Shown piece by piece: positions 25,370 through 33,933 of a stretch of DNA of 64,000 nucleotides. The stretch is from the NCBI RefSeq assembly GCF_039536205.1, contig NZ_BAAAYL010000001.1, positions 1,860,001 to 1,924,000 of the forward strand, read 5' to 3'. Every line of letters begins with the position of its first letter. Position 1 is the first letter of the stretch. The position numbers and the translations under genes were made by a program. The stretch comes from Streptomyces sannanensis (GTDB taxonomy: Bacteria; Actinomycetota; Actinomycetes; Streptomycetales; Streptomycetaceae). A model generated the notes under the pieces. It was not told the origin of the DNA. It was given only the letters and a program-made list of their open reading frames with translations, and did no database searches.

Positions 25370-25934
25370 TCACGAGGCCGGCTCACTGCAGTACTCGTTG
25401 GCCTGGTTCAAGAAGTCCTTGCGGCTCATCGTCACGGCGTTTCCGTCCCCGTCGTCTGTCAGCACCTCGCCACGGGAAGGACTGCTCAGTTGCTTGAGAC
25501 TGAACGTCGCATCCCCCATTATCCCTCTGGAGTTAACCCCATCGAACACTTGCCACATAAGTGGCACCTCGCTCAAATCTTGTGATGCCCGACCCGTACG
25601 TGCGCCACCCTTCGGGTTCACGAAATACCTGAACGGATTTCAGGTCAGGCCCCGTAAAGTCGCGACTCACCGCCCACTTTCGCAGTGGACCCTTATAGTT
25701 TCCATTTTGATGCACGCTGAATCTCTCTACGATGAATTCATCACAGGTCATGGTCAGCAGTCGCACGGTTGCTCCGTCCAGTGACTCGACCGCAACCACA
25801 GGCTCCGGGGCGGGGGAGCATGAGGAAGTCCCCCATACCAGCACGAACGCCATCAGAGACGCCCTGCCGAACGAGAAGAGCCGTCCGCCTTTCCTCTCGG
25901 GGTGACCATTGGAATCCACCTCGCCCTTGCCCAC
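25370..25934 (-). pseudogene. Lipoprotein gene, probably frameshifted
   Basis: From GTG 25934, with GGGGGAGG upstream, the frame encodes a signal sequence with a lipobox-like TSSC (SLMAFVLVWGTSSCSPAPEP) and a beta-rich domain ending at ATYVASVRWG with a stop at 25533. The next frame continues with NSRGIMGDATFSLKQLSSPS down to NEYCSEPAS and a stop at 25370. Removing one G from the GGGG run at about 25543-25546 joins the two into one protein of about 187 residues, so a frameshift in a homopolymer is likely. It could also be a sequencing error. The region is AT-richer than the core. No known family. Confidence 0.6.
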
Positions 25935-25963
25935 GGCGATACCTCCCCCAGCCAGTTTCCTGG

Positions 25964-26562
25964 TCACGAAACCGGCCCCAACGTCGGCGGGCCACAATTG
26001 AGATAACCTCCCCACCACAGGTTAGCCTCGACTTCAAACTTGTTCGCCGCCCAAGGCGTGTCGGTATTCCACCACGAGGATGTCGAGGCTCGCGTGTAGT
26101 CACGGATGCATGCACGAGCGTCTCCGTATTGCGCCCACTGCTCGGAGTGCACGGCTTCATGCCTGAGGAGATCGGGGCCGAATTTATCCGCCTTCTTCTT
26201 TCCCTCCTGAGCTTCTATCACATTTCACACGTCTTCCTCGTCATTCAACCTGTTCTTGAGCTCCTCCTTACCCGAGGGCCAGAAGAGCACATCTCCGACA
26301 GTCATGGGCTGGTCGCCACCAGGCTCGCGTCCGTCTACCCAACGCGCCGTCAGCGCGACGCCTGCGCCTGATCCTCACGCCCCCACTCCGGATTCACGAC
26401 CAAGACATGGCATGTGCCGGGCGCAAGCTTCGCCATACGGGAGGTCCACTGAACACGTCGCGATGACAATGTGACCTTCGTGACGCCTGTGAACAGCACT
26501 TTGGTCCTGATCTGGTCCATTTTTTCGTGGCTCCGGTCGCTCCCAGCCGCGCTGACGTCCAA
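25964..26562 (-). pseudogene. Broken accessory gene with HExxH-like motif
   Basis: Three open segments on the minus strand read as one decayed gene or two. From 26562 to 26350 runs a frame with MDQIRTKVLFTGVTKVTLSS and a C-terminus PEWGREDQAQASR. The neighbouring frame then gives LTARWVDGREPGGDQPM and GDVLFWPSGKEELKNRL, ending in DEEDV and a TGA. Directly after that TGA, in the same frame, comes VIEAQEGKKKADKFGPDLL, then RHEAVHSEQWAQYGD and FEVEANLWWGGYLNCG (stop 25964). HEAVHSEQW resembles the zinc-protease-like motif of secreted toxin-associated domains. At least one frameshift and one nonsense codon separate the parts. Function unknown. Confidence 0.5.
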
Positions 26563-26587
26563 ACGGCAGCCTTGACAGGGAAACCAT

Positions 26588-26884
26588 TCAGTCCTCCGAC
26601 AACCGCGCGCCTCGACTCACGGCAATCCGCAACACGTCCCCCAGCGCCTCAGCGAGCCGTGCACCGGTGAAGCGCAACTCCCGCTCCCCCGCACCCGAAT
26701 CAGCGAGCAGCGGCTTGGCCGCAGTCAGGACGCACTCGGCGGAGTCGAGCAGCTCGGCCTCCAACTCGTCGGCCAGCCGGGATAGTCGACTGCCGGAGTC
26801 GTCCGTGCTCAGGTAACAGGGCGCGCCCTCCGGCGTGGTCCACGGGAGCAACCGTAGTCGGGTGCCGTTTCCGTTACGCATCAT
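26588..26884 (-). CDS. Small hypothetical protein paired with an XRE regulator
   Basis: A 98-residue protein: RNGNGTRLRLLPWTTPEGAP, CYLSTDDSGS, then a helical region LADELEAELLDSAECVL ending with ARLAEALGDVLRIAVSRG. Proteins of this form commonly lie divergent to XRE/DUF5753 regulators in Streptomyces, as here (regulator at 27032). No function is known. The start may be either of two adjacent ATGs (26884 or 26881). Confidence 0.72.
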   Translation of the reverse strand: MMRNGNGTRLRLLPWTTPEGAPCYLSTDDSGSRLSRLADELEAELLDSAECVLTAAKPLLADSGAGERELRFTGARLAEALGDVLRIAVSRGARLSED

Positions 26885-27031
26885 TGCCTCGCTACCTCCG
26901 ACCCTGGCCCTCTGGTGTTCACGAACACCGGGCAGCTACCGTGTGTGCTCACATCGTCACCCTGAGAGGCGTGGCTTCAATAGGGGTGCCGTGTCCCAGC
27001 GTTGGGAGTGGGACACGAGAGAGGCAAAACG

Positions 27032-27877
27032 ATGACTTTCAAGCCCCAGGCTCTGACCCCGTACCTGTCCGCTCGGCACTACTTCGGCTCGGAGCAGCGC
27101 CGCCACCGCGAGCGTGCGAACCTGTCGTTGGTGCAGTTGGCAAACATCCTGAACTCCAGCAAAAGCACACTCGCGCGCATCGAGGCAGCGGAGCTGATGC
27201 CGCCGCCGGATCTGCCGGCCAGGCTCGACGCCGCATTCGGCACGGACAAGCACTTCCACGGGCTGTACCAACTGGCCAAGCGTGAGGCCCATCCCGACCA
27301 GTACCGCCGGTACATGGACTTCGAGGCGCGAGCCGAGACCATCGAGCAGTACGGGGCCCAAGTCCTGCCCGGACTGTTGCAGACCAAGGCGTATGCCCAC
27401 GCGCTGCTGCGCTGCCAGGAGGACCTGGCTGAAGAGCAGGTCGAAGAACGTGTCGCCGCCAGGATGTCGCGTCAGGAGAGGCAGCGTTCGGAAGCCCCTC
27501 CGCTCCGGTGGGCGGTCATCGATGAATCCGTACTACGCCGACAGGTCGGCGGCCAGGCGTGTATGTACGAGCAACTGGCTTCGCTGCTCGACCAAGTGGA
27601 TACTCCGGTCAGTAAGGTTCAAGTGATGCCGTTCAGCGCGGGTCCGCACTCGCTGATGGGCGGCGCACTGACTCTGCTGACACTCGCCAACGGCTCGGCA
27701 GCGGCATACGAAGAGGGCATCAAGGCCGGTCACCTCTACGAGGACCCGGACGAAGTGAAGAAGTGGCGACGGCAGTACGAGGTTCTGCGCGCCAACGCTC
27801 TCACGCTCCCTGAGTCGGCGCAGCTGATCGGCAAGACGATGGAGGACTACAAGACATGCGGCTCACCCCCGAGTTGA
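27032..27877 (+). CDS. XRE-family regulator with DUF5753 domain
   Basis: A 281-residue protein starting at ATG 27032 behind GAGAGG. Residues 15-70 are a helix-turn-helix (RRHRERANLSLVQLANILNS, STLARIEAAELMPP). The DUF5753 sensor-like domain follows (about 95-275): YGAQVLPGLLQTKAYAHALL, RWAVIDESVLRRQVGG, VQVMPFSAGPHSLMGG. Streptomyces carry dozens of such regulators, each followed by a DUF397 gene. Here that gene overlaps its 3' end by 22 bp. The pair is BldB/WhiJ-type in organisation and may regulate development-linked genes; the specific target is unknown. Confidence 0.93.
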   Translation: MTFKPQALTPYLSARHYFGSEQRRHRERANLSLVQLANILNSSKSTLARIEAAELMPPPDLPARLDAAFGTDKHFHGLYQLAKREAHPDQYRRYMDFEARAETIEQYGAQVLPGLLQTKAYAHALLRCQEDLAEEQVEERVAARMSRQERQRSEAPPLRWAVIDESVLRRQVGGQACMYEQLASLLDQVDTPVSKVQVMPFSAGPHSLMGGALTLLTLANGSAAAYEEGIKAGHLYEDPDEVKKWRRQYEVLRANALTLPESAQLIGKTMEDYKTCGSPPS

Positions 27878-28059
27878 GCGCCGCTCACTGGCGCAGGAGC
27901 AGTCACAGCAACACCAACGGGGGCGAATGCGTGGAGATCGCCGAGGACTTCCCCGGCGTCGTCCCCGTGCGCGACAGCAAGCACCCCGAGGGGCCCGCCC
28001 TCATCATCCCCAGCACCGCCTGGGCACCCTTCATCGAGTCGCTCAAAGCGCAGGCATAA
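27856..28059 (+). CDS. DUF397 protein
   Basis: A 67-residue DUF397 protein with the family core HWRRSSHSNTNGGECVEIAE and PVRDSKHPEGPALIIPSTAW. DUF397 proteins act as partners of the preceding XRE regulators in WhiJ-like systems. The ATG lies inside the 3' end of the regulator gene, so both are made together. Confidence 0.92.
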   Translation: MRLTPELSAAHWRRSSHSNTNGGECVEIAEDFPGVVPVRDSKHPEGPALIIPSTAWAPFIESLKAQA

Positions 28060-28153
28060 GCCTCGCGGGGCCGTTCCTGCGCAGGCCATCCGATGGTGTG
28101 ATGCGGAGCCTGATCAGCACGACAACTGCCGCTCACTCCATAGCGTTCTGCCC

Positions 28154-28588
28154 ATGGTCACTGCGCGGCACGAAACGATGCATCGGATCTTCCCGGAGGA
28201 TCCGGAGCTCTTCACTCGCGTCTTCGAGCGCCTGCTCGGAACGCCCCTACCCAAGCCCAGGGCCATCGCCGTCCTCAAGATCGGCTGGAGCAGCTCACGA
28301 GCGTACGCGACCGAAAGGGACCTGATGACTGCTACACACGCTACCTCTCGCACCTACTTCGAGGAACTGCAAGACAGCGCACACGCCAGAGGCCGAGCCG
28401 AAGCGCAGGCCGAGGCTCGCGGCACCAGGCCGAGCTTGTCCTGACGCTCATCGAGCGCCGGGGCATCCAGTTGCCGCAGTCCGTGAGGGAGCTGATCCTC
28501 GTGCCAGGACCGGCAGACACTCGACAAGTGGTTCGAGCGGGCCATCGGCGCGACCAGCGTGGACGACCTGCTCCGCGACGACAGCTGA
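28154..28588 (+). pseudogene. Decayed Rpn-family (PD-(D/E)XK) nuclease/transposase-like gene
   Basis: The start MVTARHETMHRIFPEDPELF is the typical N-terminus of Streptomyces Rpn-type proteins, which are normally about 290 residues. The middle with the nuclease core is deleted: the frame jumps after KPRAIAVL to SSSRAYATERD. The C-terminal part YFEELQDSAHARGRAEAQAE then loses frame. The next frame gives LVLTLIERRGIQLPQSVREL, and a further shift gives CQDRQTLDKWFERAIGATSV and a stop at 28588. So there is one large deletion and two frameshifts. It marks the right end of the accessory island. Confidence 0.8.
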
Positions 28589-28593
28589 GCCCG

Positions 28594-29268
28594 TCAGTCC
28601 GCTCCCGGGCGGACCAGGCCAGATTCGTACGCGTGCACCACCAACTGGGCCCTGTCCCGTGCGCCGAGTTTCGACATCGCCCGGTTCACATGGGTCTTGA
28701 CGGTGAGCGGGCTGACCGCCAGGCGTTCCGCGATCTCGTCGTTGGAGTGGCCGCCCGCGACCAGGGTGAGGACCTCGCGTTCGCGGCCGGTCAGGGCGGA
28801 CAGGCGCTCGGAGTACTCCGTCGGTGCCCGGTCGCCGCCCTGAGCCAGGAACTTCGCGATCAGCCCTTTCGTCGCAGCTGGGGAGAGCAGTGCCTCGCCC
28901 CCCGCCGCGACCCTGATGGCGCCCAGCAGCTCCTCCGGTTCCGCGCCCTTGCCGAGGAAGCCGGAGGCGCCCGCGCGCAGTGACTGCACCACGTACTCGT
29001 CGACCTCGAAGGTCGTCAGCATGACGACCCGTACGTCCGCGAGCTCCGGGTCGGCGCTGATCATGCGGGTGGCGGCCAGTCCGTCCGTACCCGGCATACG
29101 GATGTCCATCAGGACGACATCCGCCTTCTCACTGCGGGCCAGCGCCACCGCCTCGGCGCCGTCGGCGGCCTCCCCCACGACCGCCATATCGGGCTCGGAG
29201 TCCACCAGCACCCGGAACGCGCTGCGCAGCAGCGCCTGGTCGTCCGCGAGCAGCACCCTGATCGTCAT
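28594..29268 (-). CDS. NarL/LuxR-type response regulator
   Basis: A 224-residue two-component regulator. The receiver domain has the acidic pair in LLADDQALL, the phospho-Asp in VVLMDIRMPGTDG and Lys in SGFLGKGAEPEELL. The C-terminal LuxR helix-turn-helix is LTGREREVLTLVAGGHSNDE, IAERLAVSPLTVKTHVNRAM. Its ATG overlaps the sensor kinase stop by 4 bp, so it belongs with the kinase upstream. Targets are unknown. Confidence 0.96.
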   Translation of the reverse strand: MTIRVLLADDQALLRSAFRVLVDSEPDMAVVGEAADGAEAVALARSEKADVVLMDIRMPGTDGLAATRMISADPELADVRVVMLTTFEVDEYVVQSLRAGASGFLGKGAEPEELLGAIRVAAGGEALLSPAATKGLIAKFLAQGGDRAPTEYSERLSALTGREREVLTLVAGGHSNDEIAERLAVSPLTVKTHVNRAMSKLGARDRAQLVVHAYESGLVRPGAD

Positions 29269-30473
29269 GCGTCGTCCTCCCCCGTACGCGCCACGACCGG
29301 CAGTATCGCCTGGACGCGGAAGCCGCCGCCGTAGCGCGGGGCCGCGGTGCAGCTTCCGCCGAGCGCGCTGACGCGCTCGCGCATGCCGAGCAGGCCGTGG
29401 CCGCCGCCGTCCGTGTGGCCGGCCTCGCCGCCCTTGCCGTTGTCGATCACCGTGATCTCCAGCGATCTGCCGACCCGTACGACGCTCACCTCGGCCTTCG
29501 CCTCCGGGCCCGCGTGCTTCCGCACATTCGTCAGCGCCTCCTGGATGATCCGGTACGCCGCCAGGTCCACCGCCGAGGGCAGACACTCGTCGTCGGCACG
29601 GGCCACCTCGACCGGGAGTCCCGCGTGCCGGAAGGTGTCCACCAGGTCGTCCAGCCTGGCCAGCCCCGGCGCGGGCTCGGTCGGGGCCGTCGGGTCTCCG
29701 GACTGGCGGAGCAGACCGACGGTGGCGCGGAGTTCGTCGAGGGCCGAGCGGCTGGCCTCCCGTACGTGCGAGAGGGCCTCCTTGGCCTGGTCCGGGCGCC
29801 GGTCCATGACATGTGCGGCCACTCCGGCCTGGACATTGACCAGCGCGATGTGATGGGCGACCACATCATGGAGGTCGCGGGCTATCCGCAGCCGCTCCTC
29901 GGCGACCCGGCGGCGGGCCTCCTCCTCCCGGGTGCGTTCCGCCCGCTCGGCGCGCTCCCGTATCGCGTCGACGAAGGCCCGCCGGCTGCGCACGGCGTCA
30001 CCGGCCGCGGCCGCCATGCCCGACCAGGCGAAGACCCCGAGGTTCTCCTGGGCGTACCAGGGCGTGGCCCCGAACCCCATCGCGGCGGCCGTCAACGCGG
30101 TCATCGTCACCAGGCCGACCCGCCAGGTGGTGGGCCGGTCGGTGCGGGACGCGACCGTGTACAGCGCGACCACGGCACTCATGGCGACGGGTGCCGGCGG
30201 GTCCGTGGTGATGAGCTCGACGACGGAGACCGTGCCGGTGAAGGCCAGCACGGCGAGGGCGTTACGGCGCCGGAGTACCAGCGCGGCGGCGCCGACCACC
30301 ATCAGGGCGGCGCTGCGGGCTCCCGGGGTCCGGTCGCCGAAGGCGGGGCCGTCGATGCCGTGCGGCTCGACGAAGGACCCGGCCACCATGCACACCAGGA
30401 CACCCAGCGCGAGCAGGGCGTCCAGCGCGTATGGGTGCGTGCGCAGCCAGTTCGGCAAGCGGCGGATGCGCAC
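29265..30473 (-). CDS. Sensor histidine kinase (HisKA_3/NarX-type)
   Basis: A 402-residue membrane kinase. The N-terminal half has about five hydrophobic helices (LALGVLVCMVAGSF; ALMVVGAAALVL and others) without a large extracellular domain. The HisKA_3 dimerisation helix has the phospho-His in IARDLHDVVAHHIALVNVQA. The ATPase has the N box IIQEALTNVRKHA and DNGKGGE / GHGLLGMRERV. It is cotranscribed with the overlapping response regulator. The 260 bp upstream are filled by repeats A and C. Confidence 0.95.
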   Translation of the reverse strand: MRIRRLPNWLRTHPYALDALLALGVLVCMVAGSFVEPHGIDGPAFGDRTPGARSAALMVVGAAALVLRRRNALAVLAFTGTVSVVELITTDPPAPVAMSAVVALYTVASRTDRPTTWRVGLVTMTALTAAAMGFGATPWYAQENLGVFAWSGMAAAAGDAVRSRRAFVDAIRERAERAERTREEEARRRVAEERLRIARDLHDVVAHHIALVNVQAGVAAHVMDRRPDQAKEALSHVREASRSALDELRATVGLLRQSGDPTAPTEPAPGLARLDDLVDTFRHAGLPVEVARADDECLPSAVDLAAYRIIQEALTNVRKHAGPEAKAEVSVVRVGRSLEITVIDNGKGGEAGHTDGGGHGLLGMRERVSALGGSCTAAPRYGGGFRVQAILPVVARTGEDDA

Positions 30474-30517
30474 GCGCGTCCCTCCCCGAGCTCGGTGTTG
30501 CCGCCCCCGCTGCGGCG

Positions 30518-30715
30518 GTCTGGGGGCACCTCCCAGCGGTAGCCGGGGAAGTGTCCGCCCTCAAGCTCCCCCAGGACAGGCTGAGCGTGCCGCCCTCCGC
30601 TGCGGCGGCATGGGAATACCTGCCGGAAGTGTCCGTCCTCGAACGCCGGACGGACCGGATGCGACGCCCCCCGTCGGGTGAGCCGGAGTGTCCGTTCTCC
30701 GGCGCCGGACGGGAT
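30518..30715. repeat. Cluster of repeat A and C elements
   Basis: Upstream of the sensor kinase lie an A element (GGGGGCACCTCCCAGCGGTAG, 30523-30545) joined to a C-type piece (AGTGTCCGCCCTCAAGCTCC, then CCCAGGAC, to 30575). Two C elements follow: GAAGTGTCCGTCCTCGAACG, then CCGGACGG (30627-30656), and CGGAGTGTCCGTTCTCC, then GGCGCCGGACGG (30684-30712). The gap 30474-30735 has no gene I can support. Confidence 0.8.
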
Positions 30716-30735
30716 GGGCTTGCCCCGGCTGGGCC

Positions 30736-31014
30736 TCAGCCGGGGATGAGGCCCTCGTCGGTGAGCAGGTGGCGGACCTCCTCGAGGGTCGCGTCAGGGG
30801 TGGGCAGGATCAGCTCGGACGGTTCGAGGGAGTCGTCCGGCAGCGGCGTGCCCAGCTCCCGGACCTTGTCGAGCAGGGCGTGCAGCGTCCGCCGGAAGCC
30901 GTCCTCGTCGCCGCTCTCCATCTCGGCGAGCAGCTCGTCGTCGAGCTTGTTCAGTTCGGCGAAGTGGCTGTCGGCCAGCCTCACCTGGCCCTCCCCCATG
31001 ATCCGTACGATCAT
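30736..31014 (-). CDS. pspAA: PspA-associated protein PspAA
   Basis: A 92-residue protein beginning MIVRIMGEGQVRLADSHFAE and LDDELLAEMESGDE, the conserved start of actinobacterial PspAA. It is encoded immediately downstream of pspA on the same strand (24-bp gap), the usual arrangement. It is thought to act with PspA in envelope stress; the mechanism is unknown. Confidence 0.88.
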   Translation of the reverse strand: MIVRIMGEGQVRLADSHFAELNKLDDELLAEMESGDEDGFRRTLHALLDKVRELGTPLPDDSLEPSELILPTPDATLEEVRHLLTDEGLIPG

Positions 31015-31038
31015 GACGCTCTCCTCGGGAGCCGGTGG

Positions 31039-31827
31039 CTACTGCTTGTCGAAGCGCGGAGTGTCCTGCTGCTGGTGGTTCTGGTTCTGGCCCGCGCCAC
31101 CCTCGATGGCCTGCGGCGCCGGGCCACCTGCCAGCTCGGCCTTCATGCGCTGGAGCTCCAGCTCCACGTCCGTACCGCCGGAGAGCCGGTCCAGCTCTGC
31201 CTGGATGTCATCCTTGGCCATTCCGGACGGGTCGTCCAGGGCGCCGGAGGCGAGCAGCTCGTCGATCGCGCCGGCTCGTGCCTGGAGCTGGGCGGTCTTG
31301 TCCTCGGCCCGCTGGATGGCCAGACCGACGTCGCCCATCTCCTCCGAGATACCGGAGAACGCCTCGCCGATCCGGGTCTGTGCCTGGGCCGCCGTGTACG
31401 TGGCCTTGATGGTCTCCTTCTTCGTACGGAAGGCGTCGACCTTGGCCTGGAGCCGCTGCGCCGCCAGCGTGAGCTTCTCCTCCTCGCCCTGGAGGGTCTG
31501 GTGCTGCGTCTCCAGGTCGGTGACCTGCTGCTGGAGCGCGGCACGACGGGAGAGCGCCTCACGGGCGAGGTCCTCGCGCCCCAGCGCGAGCGCCTTGCGG
31601 CCCTGGTCCTCGAGCTTGGCGGACTGGCCCTGCAGCTGGTTGAGCTGGAGCTCGAGTCGCTTGCGGGACGTCGCCACGTCGGCGACTCCGCGGCGCACCT
31701 TCTGCAGCAGCTCCAGTTGCTTCTGGTACGAGTAATCGAGGGTCTCGCGCGGGTCCTCGGCCCGATCAAGGGCCTGGTTCGCCTTCGCGCGGAAGATCAT
31801 CCCCATACGCTTCATGACACCGCTCAT
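31039..31827 (-). CDS. pspA: PspA/IM30 membrane-stress protein
   Basis: A 262-residue ESCRT-III-like protein starting at ATG 31827. The N-terminal amphipathic helix (MGMIFRAKANQALDRAEDP) is followed by a nearly continuous coiled coil (YSYQKQLELLQKVRRGV to GEAFSGISEEMGDVGLAIQR). The tail is Gln-rich and disordered (NQNHQQQDTP). It should bind and stabilise stressed membrane. The open frame continues upstream to 32004, but that part has no start signal near it and contains promoter sequence. Confidence 0.95.
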   Translation of the reverse strand: MSGVMKRMGMIFRAKANQALDRAEDPRETLDYSYQKQLELLQKVRRGVADVATSRKRLELQLNQLQGQSAKLEDQGRKALALGREDLAREALSRRAALQQQVTDLETQHQTLQGEEEKLTLAAQRLQAKVDAFRTKKETIKATYTAAQAQTRIGEAFSGISEEMGDVGLAIQRAEDKTAQLQARAGAIDELLASGALDDPSGMAKDDIQAELDRLSGGTDVELELQRMKAELAGGPAPQAIEGGAGQNQNHQQQDTPRFDKQ

Positions 31828-32083
31828 GGGCTTCGCGCGCCCCCTTCTGACGGAACTCGGCTGCAGCTCTCCAACAGAACCCACAGTACGGGCCCTGCCT
31901 CTATTACCGCACTGTTCGAGCGCGGATACGCTCCTCCCCAAGGACGACCTGCGCCCTGCCCCGATCCGGCTCAAGGAGTAGGTGCCCGTGACGGGAGGAA
32001 GCAACTGTCATGACGCCCGCCGTTGCCGGATCGTTCCCCACGGGGCTGGGGTCCGTGCGCGGCACCCCGTACGCTTGGGTTTT

Positions 32084-32680
32084 GTGTTCCGTAGCCGTTC
32101 CAAGGAAGAGAAGTCCCCCACCGACGCGGTGACGGCGGACCTCTCCAAGCAGCCCCGTGACCCGCAGGCCCCCAAGGGCCGCCCGACGCCCAAGCGCAGT
32201 GAGGCGCAGTCCCAGCGCCGCCGTGCGACGAGCGGTCCGATCGACCGTAAGGAGGCCGCCCGCCGCCAGCGCGAGGCCCGCCGTGTGGACATGGCCAGGC
32301 AGCGCGAAGCGCTGGCCTCCGGTGATGAGCGCTATCTGCCGGTGCGCGACAAGGGCCCCGTCCGCCGTTTCGCGCGCGACTTCATCGACTCGCGCTTCTG
32401 TGTGGCGGAGTTCTTCCTGCCGCTCGCGGTGATCATCCTCGTGCTGAGCATGATCCGCGTGACCAACATCCAGACCATCGCCCTGCTGCTCTGGCTCGGC
32501 GTGATCGTGATGATCGTCGTCGACTCGATCGGAATCGCGTTCCGGCTGAAGAAGCAGCTGAAGGAGCGCTTCCCGAACGAGCCCAAGCGCGGTGCCGTCG
32601 CCTACGCCCTGATGCGTTCGCTCCAGATGCGCCGGCTGCGGCTGCCGAAGCCGCAGGTCAAGCGGGGAGAGCGGCCCTGA
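32084..32680 (+). CDS. DUF3043 membrane protein
   Basis: A 198-residue protein starting at GTG 32084. The N-terminal 95 residues are strongly basic and probably disordered (SQRRRATSGPIDRKEAARRQ). Two transmembrane helices follow (FFLPLAVIILVLSMI and LLLWLGVIVMIVVDSIGIAF), then a basic cytoplasmic tail. This is the conserved actinobacterial DUF3043 family of unknown function. It is transcribed divergently from pspA and followed after 2 bp by the methyltransferase gene. Confidence 0.88.
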   Translation: MFRSRSKEEKSPTDAVTADLSKQPRDPQAPKGRPTPKRSEAQSQRRRATSGPIDRKEAARRQREARRVDMARQREALASGDERYLPVRDKGPVRRFARDFIDSRFCVAEFFLPLAVIILVLSMIRVTNIQTIALLLWLGVIVMIVVDSIGIAFRLKKQLKERFPNEPKRGAVAYALMRSLQMRRLRLPKPQVKRGERP

Positions 32681-32682
32681 CC

Positions 32683-33468
32683 GTGCAAGGCTTCGAGGGC
32701 GGATCGGCCGCCTGGCTGAGCGGACTCGGGGGCTTGCGCAACACGGTCCGCCAGGAACTGGTCGCCCGCCAGATCGACGAGCAGATAGCGGCCCGTTTCC
32801 CGGTGGGCCAGCGACTGAGGGTCCTGGACGTCGGTATGGGCCAGGGCACGCAGGCGCTGCGGCTGGCCCGGGCCGGGCACACGGTGACCGGCCTGGAGTC
32901 CGACCCCCAGATGCTCAAGGTGGCCCGCGAGGCACTGACCGGCGAGCCGGAAGGCATCCGTGAGCGTGTCCGGCTGATCGAGGGCGACGGCCGGGAAACC
33001 GGGGCGCACTTCCTGCCGGGCAGCTTCGACGTGGTGCTCTGCCACGGCGTGCTCATGTACGTCGAGGAGCCGGACGCGATGCTGGCGGGCCTGGCCCGGA
33101 TGCTGGCACCCGGCGGTCTGCTGTCGCTGCTCGTACGGAACGCCGACGCGCTCGCGATGCGGCCCGGGCTCGCCGGGGACTGGCCGGCGGCCCTCACCGC
33201 CTTCGACACCGACGCGTACACCAACCGGCTCGGGCTGCCGGTGCGGGCCGACCGGCTGGAGCAGCTCACCCGCACCCTCGACGGGATCGCGGCACCGCTG
33301 CACGCCTGGTACGGGGTGCGTGTGTTCACGGACAACGTGAGCAACAAGGAGGAGCTGCCGCCCGCGCAGGAGCTGGAACAGCTGCTCGCCGCGGAGGACC
33401 GCGCGGCGCGGACCGAGCCGTACCGGCGGGTCGCGGCACTGCTGCACCTGTGCGGGGTGCGCGGCTAG
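32683..33468 (+). CDS. SAM-dependent methyltransferase
   Basis: A 261-residue class I methyltransferase. The SAM-binding glycine motif is LRVLDVGMGQGTQALRLARA, followed by the acidic residue in VTGLESDPQML and LIEGDGRET. The later motif is FDVVLCHGVLMYVEEPD. The last 90 residues form an extra helical region typical of SmtA/CmoA-like proteins. The substrate is unknown. It begins 2 bp after the DUF3043 gene, so it is probably in the same operon. Confidence 0.92.
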   Translation: MQGFEGGSAAWLSGLGGLRNTVRQELVARQIDEQIAARFPVGQRLRVLDVGMGQGTQALRLARAGHTVTGLESDPQMLKVAREALTGEPEGIRERVRLIEGDGRETGAHFLPGSFDVVLCHGVLMYVEEPDAMLAGLARMLAPGGLLSLLVRNADALAMRPGLAGDWPAALTAFDTDAYTNRLGLPVRADRLEQLTRTLDGIAAPLHAWYGVRVFTDNVSNKEELPPAQELEQLLAAEDRAARTEPYRRVAALLHLCGVRG

Positions 33469-33485
33469 ACCCTCTGCGGGGGAGC

Positions 33486-33830
33486 CGGTTGCCGTTCTCC
33501 ACCTGGCGGGCCGGAAGGTCCGTCCGCAAGCTCATCACGGCCCGCACAACGCCCGCTATCAGCCGGCGGGCGTCGCGGTGGCCGAGGTCAAGCTGGTCCG
33601 CGCCGCGGACAAGGCGGGCATCAGGCCCGGGGGACGTCATCATCGGATCGACGACACCGGGATCACCACGATCACCAGCCTCGCCGAGGCCCTGGCCGCG
33701 GACCGACCGGGCCAGAAGGTGCGGGTGACGTATCCGAGGGACGGCAAGAAGCGGACCGCCGAGGTCACGCTGGGCGAGATCCAGGCCCTGCCCGGTGGGT
33801 CAGGGAGCGCCCGCCGCGGAGCGGCTGGTG
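33486..33830 (+). pseudogene. Remnant PDZ domain of an HtrA-like (S1C) protease
   Basis: Only the C-terminal PDZ domain is left: NARYQPAGVAVAEV, KAGIRPG, then ITTITSLAEALAADRPGQKV and RVTYPRDGKKRTAEVTLGEI. Between KAGIRPG and DDTGITT, where DVIIGI is expected, the frame is shifted by one inserted G and restored by one missing base a few codons later, giving GRHHR. There is no protease domain and no start. The rest of 33469-33933 holds only a terminator. Confidence 0.75.
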
Positions 33831-33886
33831 TCACCGAGGCGCCGCGAGCCCGGCCCGAGAGGCCGGACAGGATCCGCGAGTGCCGG

Positions 33887-33919
33887 CCGGGGGTGCCGGG
33901 GACGTACCCCGGCACCCCG
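33887..33919. terminator. Bidirectional hairpin terminator
   Basis: CCGGGGGTGCCGGGG and CCCCGGCACCCCGG pair with a 4-5 nt loop and one bulged G, between the PDZ remnant (+) and the small gene at 33934 (-). Confidence 0.75.
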
Positions 33920-33933
33920 GACAGCGGGTTGTG

